Source: Streptomyces griseoviridis (GTDB lineage: Bacteria > Actinomycetota > Actinomycetes > Streptomycetales > Streptomycetaceae). Taken from it: a stretch of DNA of 64,000 nt. Where the stretch lies: assembly GCF_005222485.1 (NCBI RefSeq), contig NZ_CP029078.1:1178001-1242000 (forward strand), given 5' to 3'. Below are positions 1-9,800 of the stretch, piece by piece; within the stretch, counting starts at the first letter, position 1; every line of letters begins with the position of its first letter. The notes below the pieces were generated by a model. That model worked only from the letters and a program-made list of their open reading frames with translations, was not told where the DNA came from and did no database searches. The position numbers and the translations under genes are program-made.

Positions 1-58
1 CATGATCTACGAGGCGGGCGAACGGCTGGCGGGCTCCATCGCGATGGCCCGCGGCTGA
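1..58 (+). CDS. 3' end of an unidentified plus-strand gene
   Basis: An open frame enters from the left edge and ends in TGA at 56-58. The last residues read MIYEAGERLAGSIAMARG. Too little is visible to assign a family. It converges on the ricin-lectin gene and is followed by a very strong hairpin (115-154), which supports a real gene end here. The start lies outside the window. Confidence 0.45.
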   Translation, partial: MIYEAGERLAGSIAMARG

Positions 59-114
59 CGGCGCCGCCGGCCCCCTGGAGACCGGCCGGCCGCCGGCGCG
101 GCGAGCGGCAAGCG

Positions 115-154
115 CCGGGCCCCCTGCCCTCCGGACGGAGGGCAGGGGGCCCGG
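115..154. terminator. Strong bidirectional hairpin terminator
   Basis: A perfect 18-bp inverted repeat (115-132 with 137-154) closes a 4-nt loop (ggac). It lies between two convergent genes, as expected for a shared intrinsic terminator in a high-GC actinomycete. There is no U-tract, which is usual in this group. Confidence 0.85.
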
Positions 155-177
155 TGTCGTTCAGCCGGAACGGCCTG

Positions 178-1515
178 TCACCAGAGGGTCCACTCGAAGT
201 CGTTGCCGCCGTGGCACGGCTGGATGTCGAGTCGCGCGTTGACGGGCTTGATCTCCGGGCCGCTCACCACCTCGAGGCACTGGTGGTTGCTGGCGTAGTT
301 GTGGATCCAGAACGACTTGTCACCACGGGACTCCAGCCACCAGAGCTGGTTGTCGCCCGTGGTGCCGTTGCAGTGGAACTCCGAGATCCGCGTACCGGCG
401 GGCTGGCCACCGTAGTTCGGCAGATCGATGCAGAGACCGTCCTTGCGGTTCCTGATCTGGAAGAGGTCGGTGGACCGGGGGCCCTGACCCTTGTACCTCA
501 CCTCGAAGTCCCAGAGCTGGTTGTCCTTGTCGGTGTTGTCGCAGTAGAACTGGTTGACCGGGCCGTTGACCTTGCCCTTGTCGTAGTACGGGATGTCCGC
601 GCACAACGTCGACGAGATGTTCCTGAGCAGAACGCCCTTCATGTTGGCGTAGTTGGGCGCGGCGACGGCCTTCTTCTGCTCCGCCTTCTGCGCCTTCTGC
701 TCCTTCTTCTCCTCCTTCCCGTCCTTCCCGCTCTCCTCCTTCTTCTCCTTGACCTCCGCCGTCGCCTCGGCCGTCGGCGTCGGGCTCAGCGGCGTCGGCC
801 TCTTCTCCTTGGGCGCCTCGGTCTTCGCGCTCGGGGCCTCGGCGGGCGGCGACTTGGGGGCGTACTCCCCCGGCCGGACCGGCTCCTCGTCCTTCTGGAG
901 GGTCCGGGCCGACGCCTTCTCCGCAAGCGCGGCGGGCTCGGTCCTGTCGCCGTGGTGGGTGCCCATGACGAGGAACGGCACCGCTATCAGCAGCGCGCCC
1001 CCGATACCCGCCGCGGCCAGCAGCGCCTTCGTGGGACGGCCCGAGGGTGGTTCGTCCCCACCGCTCGCGGTCTCCCCCCTCGACGCGCCGGGCGGACTCC
1101 CGCCCTCGCTCGCGCCGAGGGCGCCGACGGCGCCCGCGCCCAGGTCGCCCGTGTCGCCCGCGTTCTTCGCGGCGGACGCCGGCTCCGCCGCGGAGTCGGC
1201 GTCAGCCCCGGAGGCGACGGGGATCGCGGAAGCGGCAGGGGCCGCGGGGGCGGTCGGCTCGGCCGGGCCGGCCTCGGCCGAGTCCGCTTCCCCGCGCGGC
1301 GAGGACGGCGGGGCCACCACCGCGGTCGGCCCTCCGACCTCGCCGTGCGCAGCCGCGTCGCCGGAGGAGGCCGGCTCACGCGTCGGCGCGACGACCTCTT
1401 CCTCAGCGGTGCGCGGCCGCAGCACCTGGGCGTCCGGCTCGGCGGCCGTGCCACGCATCGTGACGGCACGGCGCACCACCGGCCCCGTAGGCCCTCTCTT
1501 CTCCTGTGGTGGCAT
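178..1515 (-). CDS. Membrane-anchored ricin-type beta-trefoil lectin protein
   Basis: The 445-residue protein starts at ATG 1515 behind GTGGAG; a TTG one codon upstream is an alternative. It has a long Ala/Pro/Glu-rich cytoplasmic segment, one transmembrane helix near residues 165-187 (GALLIAVPFLVMG), a Lys/Glu/Ala-rich stalk, and a C-terminal domain at about 292-445. That domain is a ricin-B/beta-trefoil lectin: two copies of the DNQLW motif, a third degenerate copy (NDFEWTLW), and cysteines at the usual subdomain positions. Such domains bind carbohydrate, so the likely role is glycan binding outside the membrane. It is the last gene of the T7SS effector operon, 30 bp downstream of the ADP-ribosyltransferase-like gene, which suggests a surface or immunity-type accessory rather than a free enzyme. 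The sugar ligand cannot be read from sequence. Confidence 0.85.
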   Translation of the reverse strand: MPPQEKRGPTGPVVRRAVTMRGTAAEPDAQVLRPRTAEEEVVAPTREPASSGDAAAHGEVGGPTAVVAPPSSPRGEADSAEAGPAEPTAPAAPAASAIPVASGADADSAAEPASAAKNAGDTGDLGAGAVGALGASEGGSPPGASRGETASGGDEPPSGRPTKALLAAAGIGGALLIAVPFLVMGTHHGDRTEPAALAEKASARTLQKDEEPVRPGEYAPKSPPAEAPSAKTEAPKEKRPTPLSPTPTAEATAEVKEKKEESGKDGKEEKKEQKAQKAEQKKAVAAPNYANMKGVLLRNISSTLCADIPYYDKGKVNGPVNQFYCDNTDKDNQLWDFEVRYKGQGPRSTDLFQIRNRKDGLCIDLPNYGGQPAGTRISEFHCNGTTGDNQLWWLESRGDKSFWIHNYASNHQCLEVVSGPEIKPVNARLDIQPCHGGNDFEWTLW

Positions 1516-1545
1516 CAAATCTCCACTTCTGTCGGGCCAGATCGA

Positions 1546-4500
1546 TCAGTCGAACGGCGGTCGGCCCGCAGCCCGCTCCAACGAACCCGCGCACAGCCGG
1601 GGCCAGTCGGCCCGGCCCGGCGCCACGGGGTGGCCGCGCAGCGCCTCGTCCAGACGGGCGAGCGCCGTGCGGTCGTCGGCGTCGAGTTCCGCACCGCCGT
1701 GACGGGCCGGAATCCCCGGCCCGTTGAGGGGCACCTCGCGCAGCAGGGTGAGCGGCGCGCCGCCCTCCTGGCGCACGTCGAGCACCCTCAGCAGGGTGCC
1801 GGGCGGGAGCACCACCTCGTCCCGGTCCTTTCCCGCACCGGGCCGGTCGGCGAGCTGACGCACCCGGCGTCCGGTCACCGACCACACGGCGTACTGCGCG
1901 CCACCCGGCCTCGGTACGCCCGCGCCGAGCGGCAGCACGCAGACGGGGGCAGGGTCACGCAGCAGCACACCGGGTCTGAGAAGGCCGCCGTCCGGGCCGT
2001 CGGCACCGCGGAACGCGACTCCGCGGTACGACGGCATCCGACGCAGCCCGGAGGTCACACAGGCGGCGTACGGCAGCAGCCGCTCCTCCCCCTCGTACAG
2101 TCCCCTGGCCAGCGCTTCGGGGCTGAACGGGCCCTCGGGGGCGTGCAGATAGAGGTGGAGCGCGATCAGGTCGGCGCGGGCCGCCTCCTGCTCCTGCCCG
2201 CGCAGCGCGGGCAGCCGCGTCAGGGTCCGGCTGACGGCGGTGCCGTGCCGGTCCCAGGCGGCCTCCGCGAGCACCCGGAAGGCCTGCCGTTCGGCCTGGG
2301 TGCTCACGTGTCCCGGCCGGAAGGGGGCAGGGAACAGCGGTGGGAGCGGGATCGCCGGAACGGCGGGTGCCGAAAGGACGGAGGGGGCTGCGGGGGCGGC
2401 GGGGGCCGGCGGTCGGGTCGGGGTCTCTGAGGTCAGGGGGACGGTGGAGGTGGCGGGCGTGGGCGTGGGCGTGGGAGCGGCGGAGGCCGTGGGCATGGCG
2501 CGGGGCGGTGCCGGGTCCTCCGCGACGGGCGGGGTGACGGGGCGGTCCGGGCCCGCGACGCGGTGCGGGGCGGACGCGTCACGCGACGGCTCCGCGCGGA
2601 CCGGCTCGTCGTCGTCCCTGAGCCGGTCGAGCAACGCGGCGAGCCGCGCGGGCGCGACGGGCCGCTCGGGGGCCGGGGCCTGTGGGGCGGCGGGGGCCTG
2701 TGGGCTGGGGGTCACGTCCGTGGTGTCGGGGGTGGCGGCCGGTTCGGGTGCCGCGTTCGGGGCCTCGCCGGGAGCCTTGCCGGGGGCCGGTGCCAAGGGC
2801 GTGCCGGGGCGGGCTTCAGGGGTGGTGACTCGTGTCGGGGACGGCGGCTGCTCGTGCCGGTCCTCGGCCGCGCGGTCACCCGCCGGCACCGGCTCGGACC
2901 GCGCGCCGGTGTCCTGCCCGGACTCCGAGGTGCCGTCGCCCGCGGGGTTCCGGGCGGGGGCGGAGAGCCCGTCCTGCCCGGCGCCGGGCACCTCGGCGGG
3001 GGGCGTGCCGGGTCCCGCGTCCTGCCCCGGCTCCCCGGGCGGCTCGACGCGCTGGGTCTGAGGGGCGACCGGGACCGGCCCCGAGGACATGCTCATCATC
3101 GGCGGCCGGACCGGGGCGGGCGGCGGAACGGGAGCGGGCGCGTCCGGCGCCGGGTCGCGCACCGGGTCGGCCACCGGGTCGGCGGACTCGGCCTGGGGCG
3201 TGGGTGCGGGCGCAGCAGTCGGCGTGGGCGTTGGCTGTTCGGACGCCACCGGGAGGCCGGGCGCCTGCTGACGTCCGGTCTCACCACTGTGCGTCGCCGG
3301 AACGACGGAAGCGGTCGGCCCGGCAGTCGGCCCGGGAGTCGGCGCCGACGCGGCCGTCGCACCCGACTGACCCGGCGTACCAGGGGCGTTCGACGTGCTC
3401 GGCTCACTGGACGCCGGCGGCGGCGTGCCCGGCGTCGCGGGCGCGGCGGAGGTCGCGGGACGGGGACCCGGCGTCCGGGGCACGGCGCCGCCCGGGTGGG
3501 CGGGCGGTACCACGGCAGCCGGTCCCGACGTCGATGGAACGCCCGCCGGACGCGGCGCGAGGCTCGCACCGACCGTGGATGACATCGGCGCGGCACCAGC
3601 CGGACGCGAACCCGGCACCGAACCGGCCGGGTTCGGGGTCGGCCCGGCACCGACCGGACGCGAACCCGGCGCGAAACCACCAGGGTTGGGTGGCGACGCG
3701 GCCCCGGGCAAGGGCGAACCCGGCACCGGAGCACCAGGGTTCGACGGTCCCCCGGAACCGACCGGACGCGAACCTGGCACCGAACCGGCGGGGTTCGCCG
3801 TCGACGCGGCAGCGCCAGGCAGCCGCGAACCCGGCACCGGAGCACCAGGATTCGACGGTCCCCCGGAACCGACCGGCCGCGAACCCGGCGCCGGAGCAGC
3901 CACGTTCGCCGTCCGCGGGCCGGTGTTCGGGTGCGAACCCGGCGTCGCACCAGCCGTGTTCGGAGCCCCGGGCGCCTCGCCCGGCCTCGTCGCGGGTGCC
4001 CCTCCGTGTCCGGCGGCCGGTGCCGGGCGCGGGGCGAAGCGGACGGTGCGGACGCCGTGTTGGGCCGCGAGGGCGCGCAGCGCGCGGCCGCCGTCCGTCG
4101 CCGTGCCGTGGACATACAGGCGGGCGCGTCGGCCGAGGTCCGAGCCAAGTCCTGACAGGAGCCTGGAGAGTTCGGGCCAGAGGGAGGCGTCGAGTGCCTC
4201 GCCCGGTCGGCCCACCTCGATGGCCGGGCCCTCGGCGTCCACCTCGCGGGTGGTCGGGGGCGGCGGCGTCGGCCCGGTGTTCCTCTCCTCCTCGCCGGTG
4301 ATCCAGAGCCCGGCACGTGTCACCGTGGCCCGCCACCGCTCGGAGAGCCGCACCACGCCCGGTTCGGGGTCGCCGCGTCCCGGTACCGGGACGGTCCAGC
4401 GGAGCAGCCGGGGCGCGGGCGCGGGTTCGCCCTCGCGGGCCGGGGCGCACACCACGGCGTCCACGAAGGGCCGCCACCTCGGCGTACCGTCCGCGCCGAC

Positions 4501-5484
4501 GAGCACGGCCCGTGCGCTGGCGCGTTCCATGGGGGCGCTGGGCGTGAGCAGCGGCATGCCGGTGTACACCACGACGTCGTTGCCGAGGAGTTCCGCCGCG
4601 GACTGGCCGGTGCGCAGGATGTCCCGGGGGCTGCCGGGGGCGAGCCGCACCCGGGAGTGGAGGGCCGCGGGCAGTGCGCTGAGCACCTCGCCGACGTCCG
4701 CCGCGGAGAGGTCGCCGCCCTCGGGGACGCCGACCAGGACGGTCGGGCCGCGCGGGTCGACCGGTACCGAGTAGCAGAGGTCGCCGCGTTGGGGTTCGGT
4801 CGCGTACGGGGAGCGTGCCAGCAGTCCCGCCGGGATCTGGTGGACGACGCAGCCGCCCGCGGTGCGCTCGGGCACCTGCTCGACGCCGTGCTGCCAGGCG
4901 GGTGACGGCTGGCGGCTGCCCAGGGCCACCGGGCGGGCGCCGGGCGAGAAGCCCCACCAGCCGCGGACGCGGGGCGGTTCGGGGCGGACGAAGAGGGAGC
5001 CGCCGGGGACGATCTGGACCTCGCCGTCCGGGGCGATCACCTCCAGCTTCCAGGCGTCGGCCACCCGCCGGGCCACCGAGGGCCTTTCGGGTCGTTCGAG
5101 TCCCGCGCCGGACATCACGAGCCGTACGGTGCGGGTGCCCGCCTCGGTCAGGGTGTCGAAGACCTCGCTGAGGCGCTGCCAGAACTCCTCGGCGGGCGCG
5201 TTGTCCTGGCCCACGGCGCCGGTGACGACGGTGGTGACGCCCGGCTCCGCGCCCAGCAGGTCGGCGAGTTCGTGGACGGCGGTCTCGCTGATGGCGGTGT
5301 CGTGCGCGGCGCGCAGCAGCACGAGGGAGCCGTACTCCTCGGTGAGCAGCGGCGGGCCTGAACCCGGTTCAGGGGTGCCCGGGTCCTCCGGTGGGGCGGT
5401 GGGTTCGGCGGGCCGCTCGGACCCGCGCGCCGCCTTGTCCCGGCCGCCGAACAACCATGACCGGCCACCACCGGTACGGCTCAC
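1546..5484 (-). CDS. Large T7SS-linked protein with ADP-ribosyltransferase-like C terminus
   Basis: The start is GTG 5484, behind AAGGAGAG, rather than the ATG 13 codons upstream; this gives 1,312 residues. Residues of about 45-350 hold an alpha/beta domain. Its core (RTVRLVMSGAG, later ADAWKLEVIAPDGEV and PGGSLFV) has the layout of the repeated modules in the neighbouring giant protein. A second similar core lies near 440-475 (RARLYVHGTA, VRTVRF). Residues of about 475-1070 are Pro/Ala/Gly-rich with imperfect tandem repeats. The last ~160 residues look like an ADP-ribosyltransferase fold: SYRG with Arg1154, YAVWSVTGR with Ser1202, and RDEVVLPPGTLLRV with Glu1223, which is the R-S-E order. 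The first acidic residue of the usual ExE is Arg here, so activity or target class is uncertain. It sits between the SseB-like gene and the lectin gene. I infer a T7SS effector or companion of the giant protein; no signal peptide is seen. Confidence 0.75.
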   Translation of the reverse strand: MSRTGGGRSWLFGGRDKAARGSERPAEPTAPPEDPGTPEPGSGPPLLTEEYGSLVLLRAAHDTAISETAVHELADLLGAEPGVTTVVTGAVGQDNAPAEEFWQRLSEVFDTLTEAGTRTVRLVMSGAGLERPERPSVARRVADAWKLEVIAPDGEVQIVPGGSLFVRPEPPRVRGWWGFSPGARPVALGSRQPSPAWQHGVEQVPERTAGGCVVHQIPAGLLARSPYATEPQRGDLCYSVPVDPRGPTVLVGVPEGGDLSAADVGEVLSALPAALHSRVRLAPGSPRDILRTGQSAAELLGNDVVVYTGMPLLTPSAPMERASARAVLVGADGTPRWRPFVDAVVCAPAREGEPAPAPRLLRWTVPVPGRGDPEPGVVRLSERWRATVTRAGLWITGEEERNTGPTPPPPTTREVDAEGPAIEVGRPGEALDASLWPELSRLLSGLGSDLGRRARLYVHGTATDGGRALRALAAQHGVRTVRFAPRPAPAAGHGGAPATRPGEAPGAPNTAGATPGSHPNTGPRTANVAAPAPGSRPVGSGGPSNPGAPVPGSRLPGAAASTANPAGSVPGSRPVGSGGPSNPGAPVPGSPLPGAASPPNPGGFAPGSRPVGAGPTPNPAGSVPGSRPAGAAPMSSTVGASLAPRPAGVPSTSGPAAVVPPAHPGGAVPRTPGPRPATSAAPATPGTPPPASSEPSTSNAPGTPGQSGATAASAPTPGPTAGPTASVVPATHSGETGRQQAPGLPVASEQPTPTPTAAPAPTPQAESADPVADPVRDPAPDAPAPVPPPAPVRPPMMSMSSGPVPVAPQTQRVEPPGEPGQDAGPGTPPAEVPGAGQDGLSAPARNPAGDGTSESGQDTGARSEPVPAGDRAAEDRHEQPPSPTRVTTPEARPGTPLAPAPGKAPGEAPNAAPEPAATPDTTDVTPSPQAPAAPQAPAPERPVAPARLAALLDRLRDDDEPVRAEPSRDASAPHRVAGPDRPVTPPVAEDPAPPRAMPTASAAPTPTPTPATSTVPLTSETPTRPPAPAAPAAPSVLSAPAVPAIPLPPLFPAPFRPGHVSTQAERQAFRVLAEAAWDRHGTAVSRTLTRLPALRGQEQEAARADLIALHLYLHAPEGPFSPEALARGLYEGEERLLPYAACVTSGLRRMPSYRGVAFRGADGPDGGLLRPGVLLRDPAPVCVLPLGAGVPRPGGAQYAVWSVTGRRVRQLADRPGAGKDRDEVVLPPGTLLRVLDVRQEGGAPLTLLREVPLNGPGIPARHGGAELDADDRTALARLDEALRGHPVAPGRADWPRLCAGSLERAAGRPPFD
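3590..3960 (-). repeat. Imperfect tandem repeats encoding Pro/Gly/Ser-rich linker
   Basis: Units of roughly 54-60 bp recur about six times. They encode variants of NPAGSVPGSRPVG and NPGAPVPGSRLPGAA within the disordered linker of the ADP-ribosyltransferase-like protein. The repeats differ from one another but keep frame. They are probably a length-variable spacer between the N-terminal domain and the C-terminal effector domain. Confidence 0.7.
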
Positions 5485-5697
5485 GTCGTCTCTCCTTCGC
5501 ACACGACCCGGCCGGCGCGACACACCCGCTCGGGATCTCTCTCATCACGCGGTCACTGGTCCGGCCCGGTCAGGGGGGCGGAAGTGACGTGTCGTACCAG
5601 AGCACTTGGAGTGTACGGAGTGAAGATGGCGGGCAGGTCACGGCGCCCTTTCCGAGCCCGCACCGCCCGAGGTCCCCACTCCGCGCGGCGTCCCCGA

Positions 5698-6567
5698 TCA
5701 CCGGCTCACGCCGGACGGATCGGACGCGCCGGACGGGTCGGACAGGTCGGCCGGGTCGGACGCGCCGGCCGGATCGGACGTGCCGAGCCGCTCAAGCCTC
5801 TGAGACCCCTCAGCCCGCTCAGGCCGCTCATTCCCCTCAGCCCGCTCAGGCCCCTCAGGCCCCTCAGGCCCCTCGGACCAGTCAAAGGGTCCGTCCCGTT
5901 CCGGTTCCCCGTCCAGTTCCGCCGCCGCTGCCGTGAGGTCCGCGAGGCCGTCCGTGGTCATCACCATGCTGATCGGGGCCGAGCTGTTGATGGAGAGGCT
6001 GTGGCCTTCCGGCAGCCTCGCCAGGAGGGCCGGGACCCGGACCCGTTCGAAGCCGAGGCGGCCGGCCGCGTGCAGATAGGGGGGCGAGGTGAAGATCGGG
6101 ACGACCGGGGTGCCGTCCGGCGCCGACGCGCTGACCGGCTCGCCGCTCGCCGTGACCAGGACGGCGACCTCCGCGCGGACCAGGGCCGCGGCGACGTCCT
6201 CCGCCGGGCCGTAGCCGGTGGTGGCGAGCTGGATGGCGGCGTCCACGTCGTCCGCGGGCTCGGGCCAGCCGAGCGCCTCGGGGGACGGCTGGTAGTTCTC
6301 GTTGTCCTGCCACTCGACGATCTCGCCGTCGGCGTCGGAGCGCCACTGGCCGACCACGGCCCAGTCCGGGGGCGCGCCCTCGCCCTGCCAGGCGGGGTCG
6401 GTGAGATAGAGCCAGTGCTCGGGCGCGAGCCTGGCCGCCTCGACGAACTCCCGTGGCGGGCGCGGCATCCCGTCGTCCGCACCGGTCGGTCCGGTCTCCG
6501 TGGTGTCGTCCGACGGCTCGTCCGTTTCGGTCGGGTGGACCGCGGCCAACGCGCCGTTGTCGCTCAT
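5698..6567 (-). CDS. SseB-like type VII secretion system-associated protein
   Basis: I chose ATG 6567 because GAGGA lies 4 nt upstream; a GTG five codons earlier has no ribosome binding site. The 289-residue protein has an acidic N terminus, then a domain at about 35-215 with paired WLYLTDPAW / WAVVGQWRSD strands and a segment reading VAVLVTASGEP ... VVPIFTSPPYL. This matches the SseB N-terminal-like fold that recurs beside streptomycete T7SS loci and is annotated there as T7SS-associated. The last ~75 residues are low complexity, made of EGPEGPE and SDPxGA runs, with a 9-bp tandem DNA repeat near 5849-5876. It lies immediately downstream of the giant gene, the position an immunity or chaperone gene would occupy. 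Either role is an inference; the domain call is fairly secure. Confidence 0.75.
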   Translation of the reverse strand: MSDNGALAAVHPTETDEPSDDTTETGPTGADDGMPRPPREFVEAARLAPEHWLYLTDPAWQGEGAPPDWAVVGQWRSDADGEIVEWQDNENYQPSPEALGWPEPADDVDAAIQLATTGYGPAEDVAAALVRAEVAVLVTASGEPVSASAPDGTPVVPIFTSPPYLHAAGRLGFERVRVPALLARLPEGHSLSINSSAPISMVMTTDGLADLTAAAAELDGEPERDGPFDWSEGPEGPEGPERAEGNERPERAEGSQRLERLGTSDPAGASDPADLSDPSGASDPSGVSR

Positions 6568-6894
6568 GCTGTCCTCGCTCACTTGGCCGGTGGCTGACGG
6601 TGCTGACGGTGGGGAGTGCTCGGGGTGGTCGGGGCGGCGTACGTTCCCCGCGGGCCGCCGACCCGCCGTGCGCCCTGGGGCCGGCGGACGCCACGGCGCG
6701 TCCGGTCCGCCCGTGCCCCGCTCGCCCGGGCGCGCGGGGCCGCCGGGGCACGGGAGCCGGGGCAGGACGGCTCAGGGACCTCGGGCGGCCGATCGCGGAG
6801 ATCAGTCACCCGCATCATCACACGCACGGGTGACGAATCGTCCCTCAGCTGAGCTGTTCTTGAGGAAACGCCCCACGTCCCGTACCCCGGCGCC
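6568..6894. other. 327-bp spacer between giant gene and SseB-like gene
   Basis: No convincing gene is present. A minus-strand frame ending at 6579 could encode about 79 Arg/Pro-rich residues but has no ribosome binding site and biased composition. A small palindrome (ctcagctgag) lies close to the giant gene stop. The stretch may hold a secondary promoter for the three downstream genes, but I cannot identify -10/-35 boxes with confidence. Confidence 0.5.
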
Positions 6895-9800
6895 CTACGA
6901 CGCATCGCGGTGTCCGACGGCGTCCTCGGCGTGCCACAGCGCTTCCTCGTACGCCTCGACGGCCGTGGCGAGTTCGGCGAACGCGGTGGCGAGGTCGTCG
7001 GCCCTGAGCAGCCACGCGCGGTGCAGCGCGTTGAACCGGTCGGCCACCGTGCGCAGCGAGGCGAGGGCGCCCGGCAGGGTGGCGGAGCCGGGGTGTGCCA
7101 GCGCCGTCTCGATCTCCCCGTAGGTGCGGCCGAGGCCGCGGGAGACGAGGCGGGCCGCGGTGGCGGTGAGGTCGGCCCCGGCGGCGCGTCGGGCGGCGCC
7201 CGCCATGATGGTGATCGAGCTCAGCAGCCCTTCGAGCCTGACGGCCGCCTCGACGGCCTCCGGCCACGGGGTGAGGGTGCTGCCGCCGGTCGTCAGCGAC
7301 GGGTTGTGGCTGATCGCCGCCATGAACTCGCGTGCCAGGACGGGCAGTGCGATGCCGTTGAGCGGGATGGAGGAGGGCCGGTAGGGGGTGGCGCGGGCCT
7401 CCAGGAGGAAGTAGCCGTTCTCGGCGTCGACGCCCATGGCGCCCATGCCGAAGTCCACGTCGAGGTCGCCGGTGTGCAGGGGGAAGCCGGGCGGGGGCGA
7501 GAGGAGGTCCTTCTTGAACGGGCCCTCGCCGCGGCCGTGGACGATCGAGCGCAGCCAGTCGACGCGGGTGGGGCCCTCGTTGAGGTTGTTGTCCTTGTCC
7601 TCGTAGGGCGCCCGGAAGACCCGGTCGGACGGGCTGTGTCCGAGGGCCCGCATGAGGTCGGGCATCTCCTGTCCTTCGCGGATCAGCAGCAGCGCGTCGA
7701 GGTCCTCGCGGTCGCCGTCGTCGAGCAGTTCGTCGCGGATGGCGCAGAAGTCGCTGCGGGTCATCAGCCGGAAGGCCGCGACCACATGGCGTCTGACGGA
7801 CCGTGCCTTGAGCAACCCGGCCTCGGCGGCGCCGCGTTGCAGGTACAGGACGATCAGCCGGGTGAACTCGCGGGCGCGCGGGGTCATCGGGCGGCCGTGC
7901 TCCCGGGCGAAGAACTCCGTGACGTCGGACATGAGTTGCCCGAGCCGGCCCGCCTCCTTCGGGTCGAGCAGATCGTCGACGGTGCTGCCGACGCCGGCGG
8001 CGGCGGAGCCGTAGGTGGCCTGCATGGTGGTGGTGAATCTGAGGCCGTCGACGGTGACGGTGGCGTCCCTGGTCAGCCCCGCGGGGTCGGTGCCCGCGAC
8101 GCCGTCGAACAGTTCGGAGAGGGCGAACCGCCGGTCGGGGGCGGCCGTGGCCAGGGCGCGCATCCGCCCGACGATGCCGATGATCTGGCGCAGCACGTCC
8201 TCGGCCCGCTTCAGGTCGAGGACCGGGTCGAGGACGAACTCCAGGTTGGAGCGGGTGTAGGGCGGGTCGTCGGGGGTGTCGGTCTCCAGGCGCCAGCCGT
8301 CGCCGCGGAAGAGGACCACGCCCCGGGCGTAGAACGGCACGGTGACGCCGCCGAGTTCGAGTTCGAAGCCGGCCTTGGCGGTCAGTCGCGGCGAGAGCAC
8401 CGGCGGGGCCTGCGGCTCGGTGGGCGGGACGGTACCGGCGAGGTGTCCGCCGTCGCCGTCGTCGACCAGCAGGACGGACGCGGTCCCGGCGCCGAACTCG
8501 GCCACCGCGCCGTCGGGGCCCACGAGGGCGATGGCGAGGCCCAGTTCGCGGGAGAGGGCGGCGAGGGCCGCGGTGTCGACGGCGCGGGCTGCGGCGGCCG
8601 GGTCGAGGGCGAGCCCGGGGTCGGCGGCCAGCAGCCGCAGCCGCTGGAGCGGGGTGAGGGTGAAGTGGCGCAGCGGCAGCGTCTGGTCGCCGCGCATCAC
8701 GGCTTCCATCTCCTGGCCGGGGTTGAGCACGACGCCGGCGGCGGTCAGTCGGTCCGTCCCGACGGCGCGGGTGGCGTCAAGCGGCGGCACCTCGACGGCG
8801 GTGTCCGCGAGGTCGGCGTCGGTCGCGGCGCGGGCCGCCCACAGGCGCGGACCGCCGGCGGTCCGCGGGGGTTCGGTTCCGGCGGCGCGCAGGGCGTGGT
8901 CGAGGGCCGCGCCGAAGGTGCCGTCGGGCGATGCGACGGGGTGCAGCTCGACGGGGGTGTCCCGGAGCCGGGCGGTGGTCGGCCCGGTGCGTTCGTAGGG
9001 CCGGTCGGGTCCGGGTTCCGGGTGCGCGGTGCCGGTCGCGGTGTCCGCCGGGTCCTGTCCGCCGAACGCCGAGGGCGTCACGGGTGCGACGGGGACGGTG
9101 GTGCCGGGTGCCGGGGCGGGCGGCGGCACGGGGGTGTAGCCGGCGGGCAGCGGGCGGACGTCCTGCGGCCGGACGAGCGCGAAGTCGGCGGCGGTGAGCG
9201 CGTTGCCCGACGCGTCCGGTTCCAGGGCGACGGTGGTCTTCCCCGTCGTCGGGTCGGTGTACAGCGTCGGGGTGCCGTAGGCGGCCCACATCGGGCGGCC
9301 CGCGAGGAGGGCGCCCTGGCCCGGCAGGCTGTCGCGGAGCGGGTCACCCGGGCGCGGCCGGGAGCCGGGCACCAGGAGGACTCCGGGGTGGCCGAGCGGG
9401 AGGTTGGCCGCCGCGCGGTCCCGGTAGATCAGCTCGCCGATCTCGTCGTGCGGCGCCGGGACACCGCGCACGTCGACCCGGTCGGCGTCGGTGCGCCCGG
9501 CCCGGTACAGCCAGGGCCGCGCGGAGCCGGTGCCCTGGGTGTTCCCGGTGTACCAGGGCGCGGGGACGGTGGAGTCGACGACCGGTCGGCCGTCGGGTCC
9601 GCGGCGCAGCAGGGTGAGCGTCGAGGCGTCGAAGTCGACGGTCCCGGCCGGTCCCCCGGTGTGGTCGCGGCCGATCACCGAGCCGTCCCGGCCGAGGATC
9701 GACGTGCCGGGGGCGTGGGCGCCGACCGCCTCCAGATAGAACTCGGCCAGCTCCCGAGGACTGCGCGGGTCGCGTCCTGCGGCCGCCGAGATCCGGGTGA

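Noticed and set aside
6579..6905. Small minus-strand frame between the giant and SseB-like genes
   Set aside because: No ribosome binding site, Arg/Pro/Ala composition expected of non-coding high-GC DNA.
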